Assembly: GCF_002873135.1 (NCBI RefSeq)
Contig: NZ_MCVI01000003.1
Span: 124,001-188,000, forward strand
Length of the DNA stretch: 64,000 bases
Direction: 5' to 3'
Source of the DNA: Shewanella sp. 10N.286.48.A6
Lineage (GTDB): Bacteria > Pseudomonadota > Gammaproteobacteria > Enterobacterales > Shewanellaceae
Shown here: positions 17,117-26,744 of the stretch, one piece after another
Layout of the letters: every line of letters starts with the position of its first letter
Position numbering within the stretch: the stretch's first letter is position 1
The notes under the pieces: model-generated
What the model was told of the DNA's origin: nothing
The model's input: only the letters and a program-made list of their open reading frames with translations
Database searches by the model: none
Made by a program: the position numbers and the translations under genes

Positions 17117-18256
17117 TTAATTGGTCTTCATATCATTGACAGACTGTAGCATAGCGCGGCTTTCTTGCTGAAATTGTGGCGCAAAATCCCCAAACCATTT
17201 TGCAACTTGCTCAAATTGAGACACGAATTCATCTCGATTGCCGGTCTTAAGTAGTTGAAGCGCTTGACCATAGTTATCGAGATAATCACTAATGGCGACT
17301 TGGCTACCTTCTTGGGCAAAAATAATATCAGCATACAGCTTTGGATCTTGAGCAAACAAACGCCCCACCATAGCCAACTCTAAACGATAAATAGGCGAAC
17401 TAAATTGTAAAAGCGTCTCAATATCGGCCTGCTCTTTACATAAGTTCAAACCATAAACAAAAGTTGAAAAGTGACGCATGGCTTGCACTAGTTGCATGGC
17501 TTTATCATGCTTTTGTGCATCTTCGTTAACAATGCGTGCACCCCAAATAATAATTTGATCGAGCAACCATTGATAAGCTTGGGGTTCACGGCCATCACAC
17601 ACCACCACAACCTGTTTTGCTAAACTGCCCACATCAGGGCCAAACATTGGGTGTAAACCCACTACAGGGCCATTGTGAGCGGCAAGCATGGCATTTAAAG
17701 GCTCAGTTTTAATTGAGGTCAAATCAGCAAGAATACAATCATCAGCTAAATTGTTTAATTGATTGCTGATCACCTCGCAAGTGACATTAATTGGCACGGT
17801 AACGATCACCATGCCAGCGCCATCAAATAACTCGTCTGCGCGATGCCAGTCGTTTTTATCAAGGCTTTTTACAGTATAGCCAGACAGCGTCAGCATTTGA
17901 CTAAATAAACCACCAAGTTGGCCTTCACCACCAACAATGACAATATGACCAAGATCCGTTTTTACTTGCTTAAATCCGACATCTTTTTCATTCAAATAGG
18001 ACTCACGCATTAAACGACGTAAAATATCTTCAATAAGTTGCGGTGAAACATCCATCTCACTGGCTTCTTTACGGCGTTTCGCCAACATTGACGCTTCACG
18101 CTGCGGTGCGTAAATCGGCACCCCAGCAGCATGCTTAACCGCCCCGACTTGAGCAACAAGATCTAATCGCTTACGTAATAAATGCAGTAGTTGCTGATCA
18201 ACGCCGTCAATGAGCTCACGCAAATTGTCTAAATCTAAAGTGGTTTTTTCATTCAT
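17117..18256 (-). CDS. tyrA: Chorismate mutase / prephenate dehydrogenase (T-protein)
   Basis: Bifunctional enzyme of tyrosine synthesis. The product is 379 residues (E. coli has 373). The AroQ chorismate mutase domain (about 8-95) begins [35 protein letters not shown]. The dehydrogenase domain starts with the NAD motif [18 protein letters not shown] and contains [11 protein letters not shown]. It follows aroF by 25 bases, the same arrangement as the E. coli aroF-tyrA operon. With pheA it gives the two chorismate-mutase branches on opposite strands. Confidence 0.97.
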   Translation of the reverse strand: MNEKTTLDLDNLRELIDGVDQQLLHLLRKRLDLVAQVGAVKHAAGVPIYAPQREASMLAKRRKEASEMDVSPQLIEDILRRLMRESYLNEKDVGFKQVKTDLGHIVIVGGEGQLGGLFSQMLTLSGYTVKSLDKNDWHRADELFDGAGMVIVTVPINVTCEVISNQLNNLADDCILADLTSIKTEPLNAMLAAHNGPVVGLHPMFGPDVGSLAKQVVVVCDGREPQAYQWLLDQIIIWGARIVNEDAQKHDKAMQLVQAMRHFSTFVYGLNLCKEQADIETLLQFSSPIYRLELAMVGRLFAQDPKLYADIIFAQEGSQVAISDYLDNYGQALQLLKTGNRDEFVSQFEQVAKWFGDFAPQFQQESRAMLQSVNDMKTN

Positions 18257-18281
18257 CGCTTAAATCCATCCATCGCCGCGT

Positions 18282-19355
18282 TTATGCTGCGAATCGATTA
18301 GGTAATACTGTTTTAAGTAAATTAGCATTGCTACGCAACAATGTCTCAGTAGTTTGCCAATTTATACAAGAATCGGTTACCGATACCCCATAAGCCAGTT
18401 CTGACAGAGGCTTATTGCTGGATTGATTACCTTCATTTAAGTGACTTTCAAGCATCACCCCAATAATTGAACGGTTACCTGCATGTATTTGTTTAAATAC
18501 ATCCTCGCAAACTAGTGTCTGTCTTGTATAGTCTTTTGATGAATTGCCATGACTACAATCAATAATCAATCTGGCATTTAATTTGGCTTGATGTAACTGC
18601 GCTTCACACTCTGCCACACTGTCAGCATCATAATTAGGTGTTTTGCCACCACGTAAAATCACATGGCCATCGGGGTTACCTGCAGTTTGCAGTAATGACA
18701 CTTGCCCTTGCTGGTTAATGCCCATAAAGCGGTGGCTGCTTGCCGCAGATTGCAGTGCATTAATCGCCACTCCAAGTTTACCGTCAGTGCCGTTTTTAAA
18801 TCCTACTGGCATGGATAAGCCAGATGCCATTTCACGGTGAGTTTGCGACTCTGTGGTTCTGGCACCAATGGCCGACCAAGTCACCAGCTCTGACATATAT
18901 TGTGGGCTAATGGGGTCTAACGCTTCAGTCGCTACCGGCAACTCGAGCTCTGCAAGCCAAATCATCAACTCACGCGCCATTCTCAGTCCCTTTTCAACAT
19001 CGAATGACTCGTCCATATCAGGATCGTTGATAAGGCCTTTCCAACCTACTGTCGTGCGTGGTTTTTCAAAGTACACCCGCATCAAGATATAAAACTCATC
19101 ACTGAGATCATCATGTAATTTTTTAAGCTTTAGGGCGTATTCTTTGGCAGCATCGATATCGTGAATAGAACATGGGCCAGTAACGATTAATACTCGATTG
19201 TCACGTTTGTGGACAATATCGGCAACGGTTTTACGTGCGTCAAGAATGTACTGATAAGCGTGATCAGACAGCGGCAATGCTTTTTTTAATTCTGCTGGGG
19301 TGACCAGTACTTTCTCTGAACTAATATGAACGTTATTAATCGTATCTTGCTGCAT
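18282..19355 (-). CDS. aroF: 3-deoxy-7-phosphoheptulonate synthase, AroF type
   Basis: Type I-alpha DAHP synthase, the first step of the shikimate pathway (PEP plus erythrose 4-phosphate). The product is 357 residues (E. coli AroF has 356). Conserved motifs are GPCSIHD, RVYFEKPRTTVGWKGLINDP, ATEALDP, SAIGARTTESQ, FKNGTDG, and DCSHGNS with the metal histidine. The N-terminus QQDTINNVH closely follows the Tyr-sensitive isozyme. The ATG at 19355 is preferred over an in-frame GTG at 19367 because of GAAGTGAG upstream. No obvious TyrR box could be made out. Confidence 0.95.
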   Translation of the reverse strand: MQQDTINNVHISSEKVLVTPAELKKALPLSDHAYQYILDARKTVADIVHKRDNRVLIVTGPCSIHDIDAAKEYALKLKKLHDDLSDEFYILMRVYFEKPRTTVGWKGLINDPDMDESFDVEKGLRMARELMIWLAELELPVATEALDPISPQYMSELVTWSAIGARTTESQTHREMASGLSMPVGFKNGTDGKLGVAINALQSAASSHRFMGINQQGQVSLLQTAGNPDGHVILRGGKTPNYDADSVAECEAQLHQAKLNARLIIDCSHGNSSKDYTRQTLVCEDVFKQIHAGNRSIIGVMLESHLNEGNQSSNKPLSELAYGVSVTDSCINWQTTETLLRSNANLLKTVLPNRFAA

Positions 19356-19532
19356 GATATTTCTCACTTCTTAAAAAATTATTTCTGTCTTGGGGCTATC
19401 GCGTAAACCATGACTGCACTAACTGACCTTACCAAAAAGTAACACCGTACCGCTACACCATTACAAGGTTGGGCTAACTATGCCTTGGATTAAGCCACTA
19501 ATCAACCACTAAATTTAATTTTCTCCAAAAAC

Positions 19533-19561
19533 ACAAAAACCCGCCATAAAGGCGGGCTATT
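19533..19561 (-). terminator. Terminator of the rpsP-rplS operon
   Basis: On the minus strand GCCCGCC / GGCGGGT with a loop of TTTAT precedes TTTTTG, about 45 bases after the rplS stop. Confidence 0.92.
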
Positions 19562-19603
19562 GTGCGAACACTGCATCTAATTTTTTTAAGCGGGTAACTA
19601 GTC

Positions 19604-19957
19604 TTACTTAGTTGCCAACTTTTCACGGATACGTGCAGATTTACCTGAACGATCACGTAAGTAGTAAAGCTTAGCACGACGAACACGACCGCGACGCTTA
19701 ACTTCGATGCTAGCTACTAGTTTACTGTGCGTTTGGAAACCACGCTCAACACCTTCGCCATTAGAGATTTTACGTACTGTAAATGCAGAATGAAGACCAC
19801 GGTTACGCTTAGCGATAACCACACCTTCAAACGCTTGAAGACGTTCTTTGTTGCCTTCAACTACACGTACCTTAACTACTACTGTATCACCAGCACCAAA
19901 TTCAGGTACATCTGTTTTCATTTGCTCTTCGTTGAGCATTTTAATGATGTTGTTCAT
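19604..19957 (-). CDS. rplS: 50S ribosomal protein L19
   Basis: Large-subunit ribosomal protein at the interface to 30S; 117 residues (E. coli has 115). Recognised by [35 protein letters not shown] and the C-terminal [22 protein letters not shown]. It is the last gene of rpsP-rimM-trmD-rplS, 35 bases after trmD. Confidence 0.98.
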   Translation of the reverse strand: MNNIIKMLNEEQMKTDVPEFGAGDTVVVKVRVVEGNKERLQAFEGVVIAKRNRGLHSAFTVRKISNGEGVERGFQTHSKLVASIEVKRRGRVRRAKLYYLRDRSGKSARIREKLATK

Positions 19958-19992
19958 AACTTACTCCGTTCTAGAAATAACTGGGCTTATGA

Positions 19993-20739
19993 CTACACAG
20001 GTTTGTCTAAATTTTTGACAAACTCCGCTAAAAGAGTCTTTTGTTCGCCAGTCAGAGCTAGATTTTCAAATAATTCTGGTCGTCTTAAAAAAGTCCTACC
20101 AAGACTTTGTTGCAACCGCCAGAGTCTAATTTTTTTGTGGTCACCGCTTAAAAGCACTGCTGGTACACCGACACCATCTAAAGTTTCAGGGCGTGTATAA
20201 TGTGGACAATCCAATAAGCCATCAGAAAAAGAGTCTTGCTCTGCTGACGCTTGCTTACCTAGTACACCAGGTACTAACCTTGCAACTGAATCAATTAAGG
20301 TCATCGCCGGTAATTCTCCGCCCGAAAGCACATAATCACCAATTGACCACTCTTCATCAATTTCAGATTGAATAATACGTTCGTCAACACCTTCGTATCG
20401 ACCACATACCAACACTAAACTTGTTGATTTACTTAACTCAGAAACGCCTTGCTGATCCAGCTTACGTCCCTGAGGTGATAAATAAATCACCTTTGCACCG
20501 TCACCTGCCGCAGCTTTCGCTGCATGAATAGCATCGCGTAACGGTTGCACCATCATCAACATGCCTGGACCACCACCGTAAGGTCGGTCATCAACAGTGT
20601 TATGTCGATCATGGGTGAAATCACGAGGATTCCACGTTTGCAACTCTAACAGGCCGTTTTTAACGGCTCGACCCGTGACTCCAAAGTCTGTAACGGCACG
20701 AAACATCTCAGGAAACAGGGTTACTACCCCTAACCGCAT
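19993..20739 (-). CDS. trmD: tRNA (guanine-N1)-methyltransferase
   Basis: SAM-dependent SPOUT enzyme that methylates G37 of tRNAs and prevents frameshifting. The product is 248 residues (E. coli has 255). The knotted-fold motifs are all present: [27 protein letters not shown], and [15 protein letters not shown] with the SAM-binding loop. It is third in its operon, between rimM and rplS. Confidence 0.98.
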   Translation of the reverse strand: MRLGVVTLFPEMFRAVTDFGVTGRAVKNGLLELQTWNPRDFTHDRHNTVDDRPYGGGPGMLMMVQPLRDAIHAAKAAAGDGAKVIYLSPQGRKLDQQGVSELSKSTSLVLVCGRYEGVDERIIQSEIDEEWSIGDYVLSGGELPAMTLIDSVARLVPGVLGKQASAEQDSFSDGLLDCPHYTRPETLDGVGVPAVLLSGDHKKIRLWRLQQSLGRTFLRRPELFENLALTGEQKTLLAEFVKNLDKPV

Positions 20740-20754
20740 ATGATGTACCTCGAC

Positions 20755-21285
20755 TTAAAAGTCTGGATCCCAATCCACTAATATCTGTTTGCTTTGCAAG
20801 TTCACCTCAAGGACGAACTGCTCAGGGACAAAGGGAATCATTCGTTCCGCTTTGCCAAAAGCATCTTTTACGTTAGCTTTAACAAGGAGTACGTCGTTCG
20901 ATCCTGTTTCCACGATCTGATCGACTTCACCCATGTTGTAACCTTTGGTGTTAGTCACAGTACAACCAATCAAATCTCGCCAGTAGAATTCATCTTCTGA
21001 CAAGTTTTTCATTTGGTCTGACTGAATGGCAATCTCACAATTTGTAAGTGCTTGCGCATCCTCTCGTGTATTTACGCCTTCTAAGCAAGCCACGAGTGCT
21101 TTACCTTGAAAACGCCACTGAGAGACCTTAACCTCACGCCATTCACCTTGTTCTTTTATGTACCAAGGGGAATATTCAAAAATACCTTCAACAGAATCGG
21201 TATAAGAGGTGATTTTCATCCAACCTTTAATACCATGACTAGAACCTATTTTGCCTAGTACGATGGGTTGTTGATTACTACTCAT
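20755..21285 (-). CDS. rimM: Ribosome maturation factor RimM
   Basis: Assists assembly of the 30S head region and binds protein S19. The product is 176 residues (E. coli has 182). The N-terminal RimM domain begins [22 protein letters not shown], and a PRC-barrel domain covers the C-terminal half ([28 protein letters not shown]). It lies 18 bases after rpsP and 15 before trmD. Confidence 0.97.
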   Translation of the reverse strand: MSSNQQPIVLGKIGSSHGIKGWMKITSYTDSVEGIFEYSPWYIKEQGEWREVKVSQWRFQGKALVACLEGVNTREDAQALTNCEIAIQSDQMKNLSEDEFYWRDLIGCTVTNTKGYNMGEVDQIVETGSNDVLLVKANVKDAFGKAERMIPFVPEQFVLEVNLQSKQILVDWDPDF

Positions 21286-21303
21286 CTTTATACCTTAACG
21301 CTA

Positions 21304-21555
21304 TTAAGCAACAGCTTTACGAGCGTCTTTGATCAATTTTGCTACGCGATCTGAAGTTGCAGCACCAGTTGCAACCCAATGATCAACACGATCTAAATCT
21401 AAACGTAAAGTTTCTTCTTGACCTTTAGCTAAAGGGTTGAAAAAACCAACACGTTCGATGAAACGACCGTCACGTGCATTGCGGCTATCTGCTACAACGA
21501 TACTGTAAAATGGACGCTTTTTTGCGCCGCCACGAGCTAAACGAATGGTAACCAT
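21304..21555 (-). CDS. rpsP: 30S ribosomal protein S16
   Basis: Small-subunit protein of 83 residues, first of the rpsP-rimM-trmD-rplS operon. The sequence [30 protein letters not shown] is typical. A good ribosome site (AGAGGAA) precedes the ATG. The transcript leader seems to begin with a terminator-like hairpin described separately. Confidence 0.98.
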   Translation of the reverse strand: MVTIRLARGGAKKRPFYSIVVADSRNARDGRFIERVGFFNPLAKGQEETLRLDLDRVDHWVATGAATSDRVAKLIKDARKAVA

Positions 21556-21596
21556 GCGTTTTATTCCTCTAATGATTTGCTAGAAGCAAAAATAAA

Positions 21597-21631
21597 AAAC
21601 TGGGACTCCGTGTTCGCGAAGGGCCCCAGTA
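21597..21631 (-). terminator. Terminator-like hairpin in the rpsP leader
   Basis: On the minus strand ACTGGG and CCCAGT close a GC-rich hairpin followed by TTTTTTATTTTTG, about 40 bases before the rpsP start. It may end the ffh transcript or act as an attenuator of the rpsP operon; a candidate promoter sits just upstream of it. Confidence 0.8.
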
Positions 21632-21643
21632 GAAAGCCGGAAG

Positions 21644-21671
21644 ATTTTACCTGACTTTTCAACTATTGCAA
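21644..21671 (-). promoter_or_regulatory. Candidate rpsP promoter
   Basis: On the minus strand TTGCAA (21666-21671) and TAAAAT (21644-21649) are spaced by 16 bases. Transcription would begin a few bases before the leader hairpin. Confidence 0.5.
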
Positions 21672-21771
21672 CCAAATCCGACGATTTTTACATCGAAGGC
21701 TAATGCCTGCAATAGGTCAAAATAAATCTAACCGGCGGTATTTGAATAGATATCCATGAAAAACTTAGGCA

Positions 21772-23145
21772 TTAACGTCCTGGAAACTTCATTCCCGGAG
21801 GCATCATACCGCCCATACTGCGCATCATTTTTTTCATGCCACCTTTACCTGACATTTTTTTCATCATTTTTTGCATTTGAGTAAACTGCTTCAAAAGACG
21901 ATTAACATCCTGAATTTGAGTGCCAGAACCTAAGGCAATACGACGTTTTCGTGAACCTTTAATGATATCAGGACGCTTACGCTCACCTGGTGTCATTGAA
22001 TTAATAATAGCTTCCATTTGGCCGGTCATCTTGCCATCTTGAACTTGGGCTAACGCTTCGGGTGGTAATTGGCCTACACCTGGCAGCTTTTCAATCATGT
22101 TCATCATGCCGCCCATATTCTTCATTTGCAGCAGTTGTTCGCGAAAATCCTCTAAATCAAAGCCGCCACCTGATTTCACTTTTGAAGCAAGCTTCATGGC
22201 TTTGTCTTTATCAACGCCACGTTCTACTTCTTCAATGAGTGAAAGCACATCGCCCATACCAAGAATACGTGAAGCAATACGCTCAGGGTGGAATGGCTCA
22301 AGGGCATCAATTTTTTCACCGACACCTAAGAATTTAATCGGTTTTCCAGTAATATTACGAATCGATAACGCCGCGCCGCCACGTGCATCACCATCAATCT
22401 TTGTCAGGATCACACCGGTTAACGGTAATGCTTCATTAAATGATTTTGCAGTATTAGCTGCATCTTGGCCAGTCATTGCATCGACAACAAAGAGTGTCTC
22501 TACAGGATTAACGGCTGCATGAAGGTCTTTAATTTCATCCATCATCGCTTCATCAACATGCAAGCGACCTGCGGTATCGACAATCACAACATCAATGAAC
22601 TTAAGCTTGGCATGGGCAATCGCGGCAGTAGCAATATCTACTGGCTTTTGGCTCACATCCGATGGGAAAAACTCAACTTCTACTTCGGTGGCTAAGGTTT
22701 CTAGCTGTTTGATCGCTGCAGGGCGATAAACATCGGCACTCACTACCAGTACTGATTTCTTTTCGCGTTCACGTAAAAATTTAGCCAGTTTGGCAACACT
22801 GGTGGTTTTACCCGCACCTTGTAAACCTGCCATCATTAATACTGCTGGCGGTTGACTAGCGAGGTCTAAGGCTTCATTGGCCTCACCCATTGCAATTTCA
22901 AGTTCATTTTGGACAATTTTAATGAATGCTTGTCCTGGACTTAAACTTTTTGACACCTCTTGACCAACAGCGCGTTCTTTTACACTGTTAACAAATTGGC
23001 GTACCACTGGCAAAGCAACATCAGCCTCAAGCAGCGCCATGCGCACTTCACGTAAGGTATCTTTAATGTTGTCTTCGGTTAAGCGACCACGACCACTAAT
23101 ATTCTTGAGGGTGCGTGACAGTCTGTCAGATAGATTCTCAAACAT
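21772..23145 (-). CDS. ffh: Signal recognition particle protein Ffh
   Basis: GTPase that binds 4.5S RNA and targets inner-membrane proteins to FtsY and the translocon. The product is 457 residues (E. coli has 453). The N domain is followed by the G domain (GLQGAGKTTSVAKLAKFL, DTAGRLHVDEAMMDE, TKIDGDARGGAAL) and a methionine-rich M domain from about residue 300 (MKKMSGKGGMKKMMRSMGGMMPPGMKF at the end). It is monocistronic, transcribed away from ypjD-corB, and precedes the rpsP operon as in E. coli. Confidence 0.98.
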   Translation of the reverse strand: MFENLSDRLSRTLKNISGRGRLTEDNIKDTLREVRMALLEADVALPVVRQFVNSVKERAVGQEVSKSLSPGQAFIKIVQNELEIAMGEANEALDLASQPPAVLMMAGLQGAGKTTSVAKLAKFLREREKKSVLVVSADVYRPAAIKQLETLATEVEVEFFPSDVSQKPVDIATAAIAHAKLKFIDVVIVDTAGRLHVDEAMMDEIKDLHAAVNPVETLFVVDAMTGQDAANTAKSFNEALPLTGVILTKIDGDARGGAALSIRNITGKPIKFLGVGEKIDALEPFHPERIASRILGMGDVLSLIEEVERGVDKDKAMKLASKVKSGGGFDLEDFREQLLQMKNMGGMMNMIEKLPGVGQLPPEALAQVQDGKMTGQMEAIINSMTPGERKRPDIIKGSRKRRIALGSGTQIQDVNRLLKQFTQMQKMMKKMSGKGGMKKMMRSMGGMMPPGMKFPGR

Positions 23146-23411
23146 GCGCTGCTGTATACCTTAAACGATTCCATAATTGGCGCCCATTATACCCAAACTA
23201 CTTCAATATGCGACATCAGCCTGCGCTATCAGATTTGATATTCATCATCTTTCGTAAAGAATTTGCAGTTAAATGATGGAAACTGTTAAATTTTGAGTCT
23301 TAGGTCACTCCACTATTGGGGGGCGTTCGTGTTAATCTTAACTAACTAAAGATGTGCTGATTTTATATTGTAAAAAACAACGGCACTCATAACTTGATAG
23401 GTTTATTCCAG

Positions 23412-24200
23412 ATGGTCATTTTCCCAGCTTCGGCGATGTTGTTTTATTGCATTGCACTTATTTTAGTGACAAGCCGACTTTTCCACGCAGAAGGTCCCAA
23501 TCGCAAGCTCGTTGCTATCTTTGCATCCATTGCCGTTGTGCTTCATGGCATTGCATTATCACAAACCATTTTTACCGCTGATGGGCAAAACTTTAGTTTA
23601 ACCAATGTGATTTCACTGGTTAATTGGATTATTGCCTTTAGCTTTACCATTATCATGCACCGCTTAAAAGTGATTGTTGTGGTGCCTGTGGTTTATGCTT
23701 GCTCAGTTATTTCGGTTGCTGTGCTGTGGCTCATCCCCCCTCAATACATCATCCACTTTGATGTTCACCCAGAAATCCTAGCACATATTGTATTATCGCT
23801 TATGGCCTACAGTGCCTTGATGATTGCAGCTTTGTACGCTATTCAGTTGTGGCTAATCCAAAATAAATTGAAAAACAAGAAAACCATGATGAGCCCCGGC
23901 ATGCCGCCATTAATGACAGTTGAAAAACAGCTGTACCATTTGGTAACTATCGGAGTGATGCTACTAACATTATCACTGGCGACAGGGTTTATCTTCTTGG
24001 AAGATATGTTTGAAGATGGCAAAGGTCACAAGGCTATTTTATCAATTATGGCCTGGGTGGTTTACTGTGTGATGCTTTGGCAGCATTACAGCATCGGTTG
24101 TCGTGTTCGTACAGCTGTAATATATACCTTATCTGGGGCAACGTTACTTTCTCTGGCTTATTTTGGCGCACGAATCGTTACTGAAATTATTTTACGATAA
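23412..24200 (+). CDS. ypjD: CcsA-like inner membrane protein YpjD
   Basis: A protein of 262 residues with eight predicted membrane helices, of the cytochrome c assembly (CcsA/CcmC-like) superfamily. The segment FDVHPEILAHIVLSLMAYSALMIAALYAIQLWLI and the end LAYFGARIVTEI align well with E. coli YpjD. Its biochemical role is not established; genetic work in related bacteria links it to magnesium/cobalt (Cor) functions. The ATG at 23412 lacks a strong ribosome site, and a TTG at 23394 would add six residues. It is divergent from ffh and followed by corB, as in E. coli. Confidence 0.88.
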   Translation: MVIFPASAMLFYCIALILVTSRLFHAEGPNRKLVAIFASIAVVLHGIALSQTIFTADGQNFSLTNVISLVNWIIAFSFTIIMHRLKVIVVVPVVYACSVISVAVLWLIPPQYIIHFDVHPEILAHIVLSLMAYSALMIAALYAIQLWLIQNKLKNKKTMMSPGMPPLMTVEKQLYHLVTIGVMLLTLSLATGFIFLEDMFEDGKGHKAILSIMAWVVYCVMLWQHYSIGCRVRTAVIYTLSGATLLSLAYFGARIVTEIILR

Positions 24201-24242
24201 CCGTATATTTGGTTGAATAGTATTAACCAAGCTTGACACTCA

Positions 24243-24281
24243 TGACGAATGATTGATACTCATCATTCGTCTTTTTTTTAC
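24243..24281 (+). terminator. Terminator between ypjD and corB
   Basis: GACGAATGAT / ATCATTCGTC with an eight-base loop is followed by eight T. It would separate ypjD from corB transcripts. Confidence 0.88.
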
Positions 24282-24301
24282 TACAATAACTGGAGCCATT
24301 T

Positions 24302-25585
24302 TTGGACGCTATTTCTACCAGCGCACTCCTCTTCTCTCTGTTGGTGTTAATTTGTATCTCAGCCTATTTTTCGGGTAGTGAGACCGCCATGATGACCTTA
24401 AATCGCTATCGCTTACGTCATTTAGCAGCTAGCGGCCACAAAGGTGCTATTCGTGCACTAAAAATGTTAGAGCGACCCGACCGCTTAATCGGCCTGATTT
24501 TAATTGGTAATAATCTGGTTAATATCTTAGCCTCAGCTATAGCAACCATTATTGGCATGCGCTTATTTGGTGACATGGGCGTAGCTATTGCCACAGGTGT
24601 TTTGACTTTGGTGGTTCTCATCTTTGCCGAGGTCACCCCAAAAACCATTGCCGCCTTACACCCTGAACGTATTGCCTTTCCGTCAAGCTTGCTATTAAAA
24701 GCCTTACTGTCGATATTATGGCCGCTAGTGAAAGTAATTAACTTAATCACTTCTGGTTTTTTACGGGTATTAGGAATTAAAAATGTCAGTGTTAATGATG
24801 CCCTTAGCCAAGAAGAATTACGCACGGTTGTTCATGAAGCTGGGGCATTGATCCCGCAGCGACATCAAGAAATGCTTTTGTCGATTCTAGATTTAGAAAA
24901 AGTCACGGTTGAAGACATTATGATCCCGCGCTCAGACATTTATGCCATTAACGTTAATGACGAATTCAAACTGATTAATAAACAGGTGACTCAAAGCCCG
25001 CACACACGAGTGTTGGTGTATCGCGATAATATCGATGATGCCGTCGGTTTTATCCACCTGCGTGATGCCTTAAGACTGCAGTCAAAAGAAGAATTTAGTA
25101 AGTCGACATTATTAAGAGCCGTAAAAGAATTGTACTTCATTCCAGAAGGCACGCCGTTAACGGTACAACTGTCTAACTTTCAGCAGAATAAAGAACGTTT
25201 TGGCTTAGTAGTGGATGAATATGGTGATATTCAAGGTTTGGTGACGTTAGAAGATATTCTTGAAGAAATTGTCGGTGATTTCACCACTTCAATGATCACC
25301 ACTGCCAGTGAAGATATTGATATTCAACAAGATGGCAGTTTCATTATCGAAGCCAGCATCACCATACGTGACTTAAATAAAGAAATGAAATGGGATTTTG
25401 CCATCGATGGACCTAAAACCTTAAATGGGTTGATCATCGAACACCTTGAAGAGATACCATCAGCCAGTACTCGCCTTAAAATAGGTCGCTATGACATTGA
25501 GGTTTTAGAGGTATCAGATAACATGATTAAAACGGTAAAAGTCATACCGGATGCTGCGCTTACTGAAGTTGAGCAGGATGACTAA
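24302..25585 (+). CDS. corB: CNNM/CBS-domain membrane protein (CorB/YfjD)
   Basis: A protein of 427 residues. An N-terminal DUF21/CNNM membrane domain (about 1-190, with SAYFSGSETAMMTLNRYRLRHLA) is followed by two CBS domains (VEDIMIPRSDIYAI and VVDEYGDIQGLVTLEDILEEIVGDF) and a C-terminal CorC_HlyC domain. The family takes part in magnesium or cobalt efflux. The start is a TTG at 24302, supported by TGGAG six bases upstream and by alignment with E. coli YfjD. Confidence 0.93.
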   Translation: MDAISTSALLFSLLVLICISAYFSGSETAMMTLNRYRLRHLAASGHKGAIRALKMLERPDRLIGLILIGNNLVNILASAIATIIGMRLFGDMGVAIATGVLTLVVLIFAEVTPKTIAALHPERIAFPSSLLLKALLSILWPLVKVINLITSGFLRVLGIKNVSVNDALSQEELRTVVHEAGALIPQRHQEMLLSILDLEKVTVEDIMIPRSDIYAINVNDEFKLINKQVTQSPHTRVLVYRDNIDDAVGFIHLRDALRLQSKEEFSKSTLLRAVKELYFIPEGTPLTVQLSNFQQNKERFGLVVDEYGDIQGLVTLEDILEEIVGDFTTSMITTASEDIDIQQDGSFIIEASITIRDLNKEMKWDFAIDGPKTLNGLIIEHLEEIPSASTRLKIGRYDIEVLEVSDNMIKTVKVIPDAALTEVEQDD

Positions 25586-25614
25586 CATTAGTTAGTTTTA
25601 AGCTATTAAAAAGC

Positions 25615-25643
25615 TAAAAAGGCGCATTGAGCGCCTTTTTTAA
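25615..25643. terminator. Bidirectional terminator after corB
   Basis: AAAAAGGCGC / GCGCCTTTTTT with an ATTGA loop lies between convergent corB and the Mpo1-like gene. Confidence 0.92.
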
Positions 25644-25663
25644 TACCAAAAATTCAATCAAAC

Positions 25664-26206
25664 TTATGCGGTTTGACGCTTTTTAGCCTCTAACGCTCTG
25701 CGTTTATCCCGCGCTATTGGGGTGATTTCTTCTTCAAGTTCTTTGCCAAAGCCAAGCATAAAATACAACTCTGCCATTAAAAAAAACGGCCCTATCAAAA
25801 GTTGATTTAAATCGTCAATAAAAGCTGGTTTGGCTTTTTCGTATTTATGGCCGATAAACTGAATCGCCCAACCAACAACAAATACAGCAATGGCCACAAG
25901 CCAGCCCGCCCCATGCTGCGCTGCCAGCGTAGTGGTGATAAGCACTGGAACAATAAAAATCGTTAATCCTAACGCTAAACCTTTATGCAAGATGAAGTAG
26001 TAAATTAAAGTACCGATAGCAAACGCGGATGCCACATTCACATTGATATACAAATTTGGCAAAGACAGCAAATTCACCGGTATAAAATTTAACATCAAAA
26101 ATACTGACCAGATAATCAGCGGTACGCCGATGAAATGGGTGCGAATATTATTCGGGTTTAAGTGCACACTTTTATAAGTTGCTAACTGCTCGACCGCTGA
26201 TTTCAT
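25664..26206 (-). CDS. Mpo1-like (DUF962) membrane protein
   Basis: A protein of 180 residues of the DUF962 / YGL010w family. The start LATYKSVHLNPNNIRTHFIGVPLIIWSVFLML has the family histidine signature, and GWAIQFIGHKYEKAKPAFIDDLNQLLIGP near residue 120 has the second one. Yeast Mpo1 is an iron-dependent dioxygenase that shortens 2-hydroxy fatty acids. The bacterial role is unproven. Four membrane helices are visible. It has its own ribosome site (AAAGGTGG) and no operon partner. Confidence 0.85.
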   Translation of the reverse strand: MKSAVEQLATYKSVHLNPNNIRTHFIGVPLIIWSVFLMLNFIPVNLLSLPNLYINVNVASAFAIGTLIYYFILHKGLALGLTIFIVPVLITTTLAAQHGAGWLVAIAVFVVGWAIQFIGHKYEKAKPAFIDDLNQLLIGPFFLMAELYFMLGFGKELEEEITPIARDKRRALEAKKRQTA

Positions 26207-26310
26207 ATCACCACCTTTAGTTGTTAGTTTTTTGTGAGTAATGGTTAACTCACGTTAACTTACCCTATCGATATCAGCAAACTCAAGTTTCGCCCTAAAA
26301 AGACTCAACC

Positions 26311-26337
26311 ACAAAAAAGCGCATTAAGCGCCTTTAG
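26311..26337 (-). terminator. Terminator of pdxJ-acpS
   Basis: On the minus strand AAGGCGC / GCGCTTT (one G-U pair) is followed by TTTTTTG, about 30 bases after acpS. Confidence 0.8.
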
Positions 26338-26363
26338 ATATTTAATATTAACAATTTCAGTCA

Positions 26364-26744
26364 CTAAGACTCAATAATCACAGTTGCAACGGCATAATGC
26401 TGCTCATCAGCAATAGTAATATGGCCGCGGGTCGCGCCTAGTTGCTCAAGCCTTGCTAATGCACCATCAGTAAAGCTAATTAGTGGCGCACCATTGTCAT
26501 CATTACTGATATGAATATGCTGAAATGAAACTCCGCGGCCAATACCAGTGCCTAAGGCTTTCGCTGCGGCTTCTTTTGCAGCAAAACGTTTTGCTAGGTA
26601 TCGATGGGCTATTTTTGAAGATTGGTAAATTTCAAGCTCTGTAGGCGTGAGTACACGCTTAGCTAACTTATCCCCTAAACGGGCATATTGCAGCTCAATG
26701 CGGTTTATCTCAATAATGTCTGTACCAATACCCACAATGGCCAT
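26364..26744 (-). CDS. acpS: Holo-[acyl-carrier-protein] synthase
   Basis: Transfers 4'-phosphopantetheine from CoA to acyl carrier protein. The product is 126 residues, identical to E. coli in length. Signatures are GIGTDIIEI with the Mg-binding Asp and FAAKEAAAKALGTGIGRGV with the catalytic Glu/Lys. Its start codon overlaps the pdxJ stop by one base, the usual pdxJ-acpS arrangement. Confidence 0.98.
   Translation of the reverse strand: MAIVGIGTDIIEINRIELQYARLGDKLAKRVLTPTELEIYQSSKIAHRYLAKRFAAKEAAAKALGTGIGRGVSFQHIHISNDDNGAPLISFTDGALARLEQLGATRGHITIADEQHYAVATVIIES

Noticed and set aside
19356..19532. Tyr or Phe leader peptide or TyrR box upstream of aroF
   Set aside because: No Tyr/Phe-rich short frame followed by a terminator and no TGTAAA-N6-TTTACA element could be found by eye.
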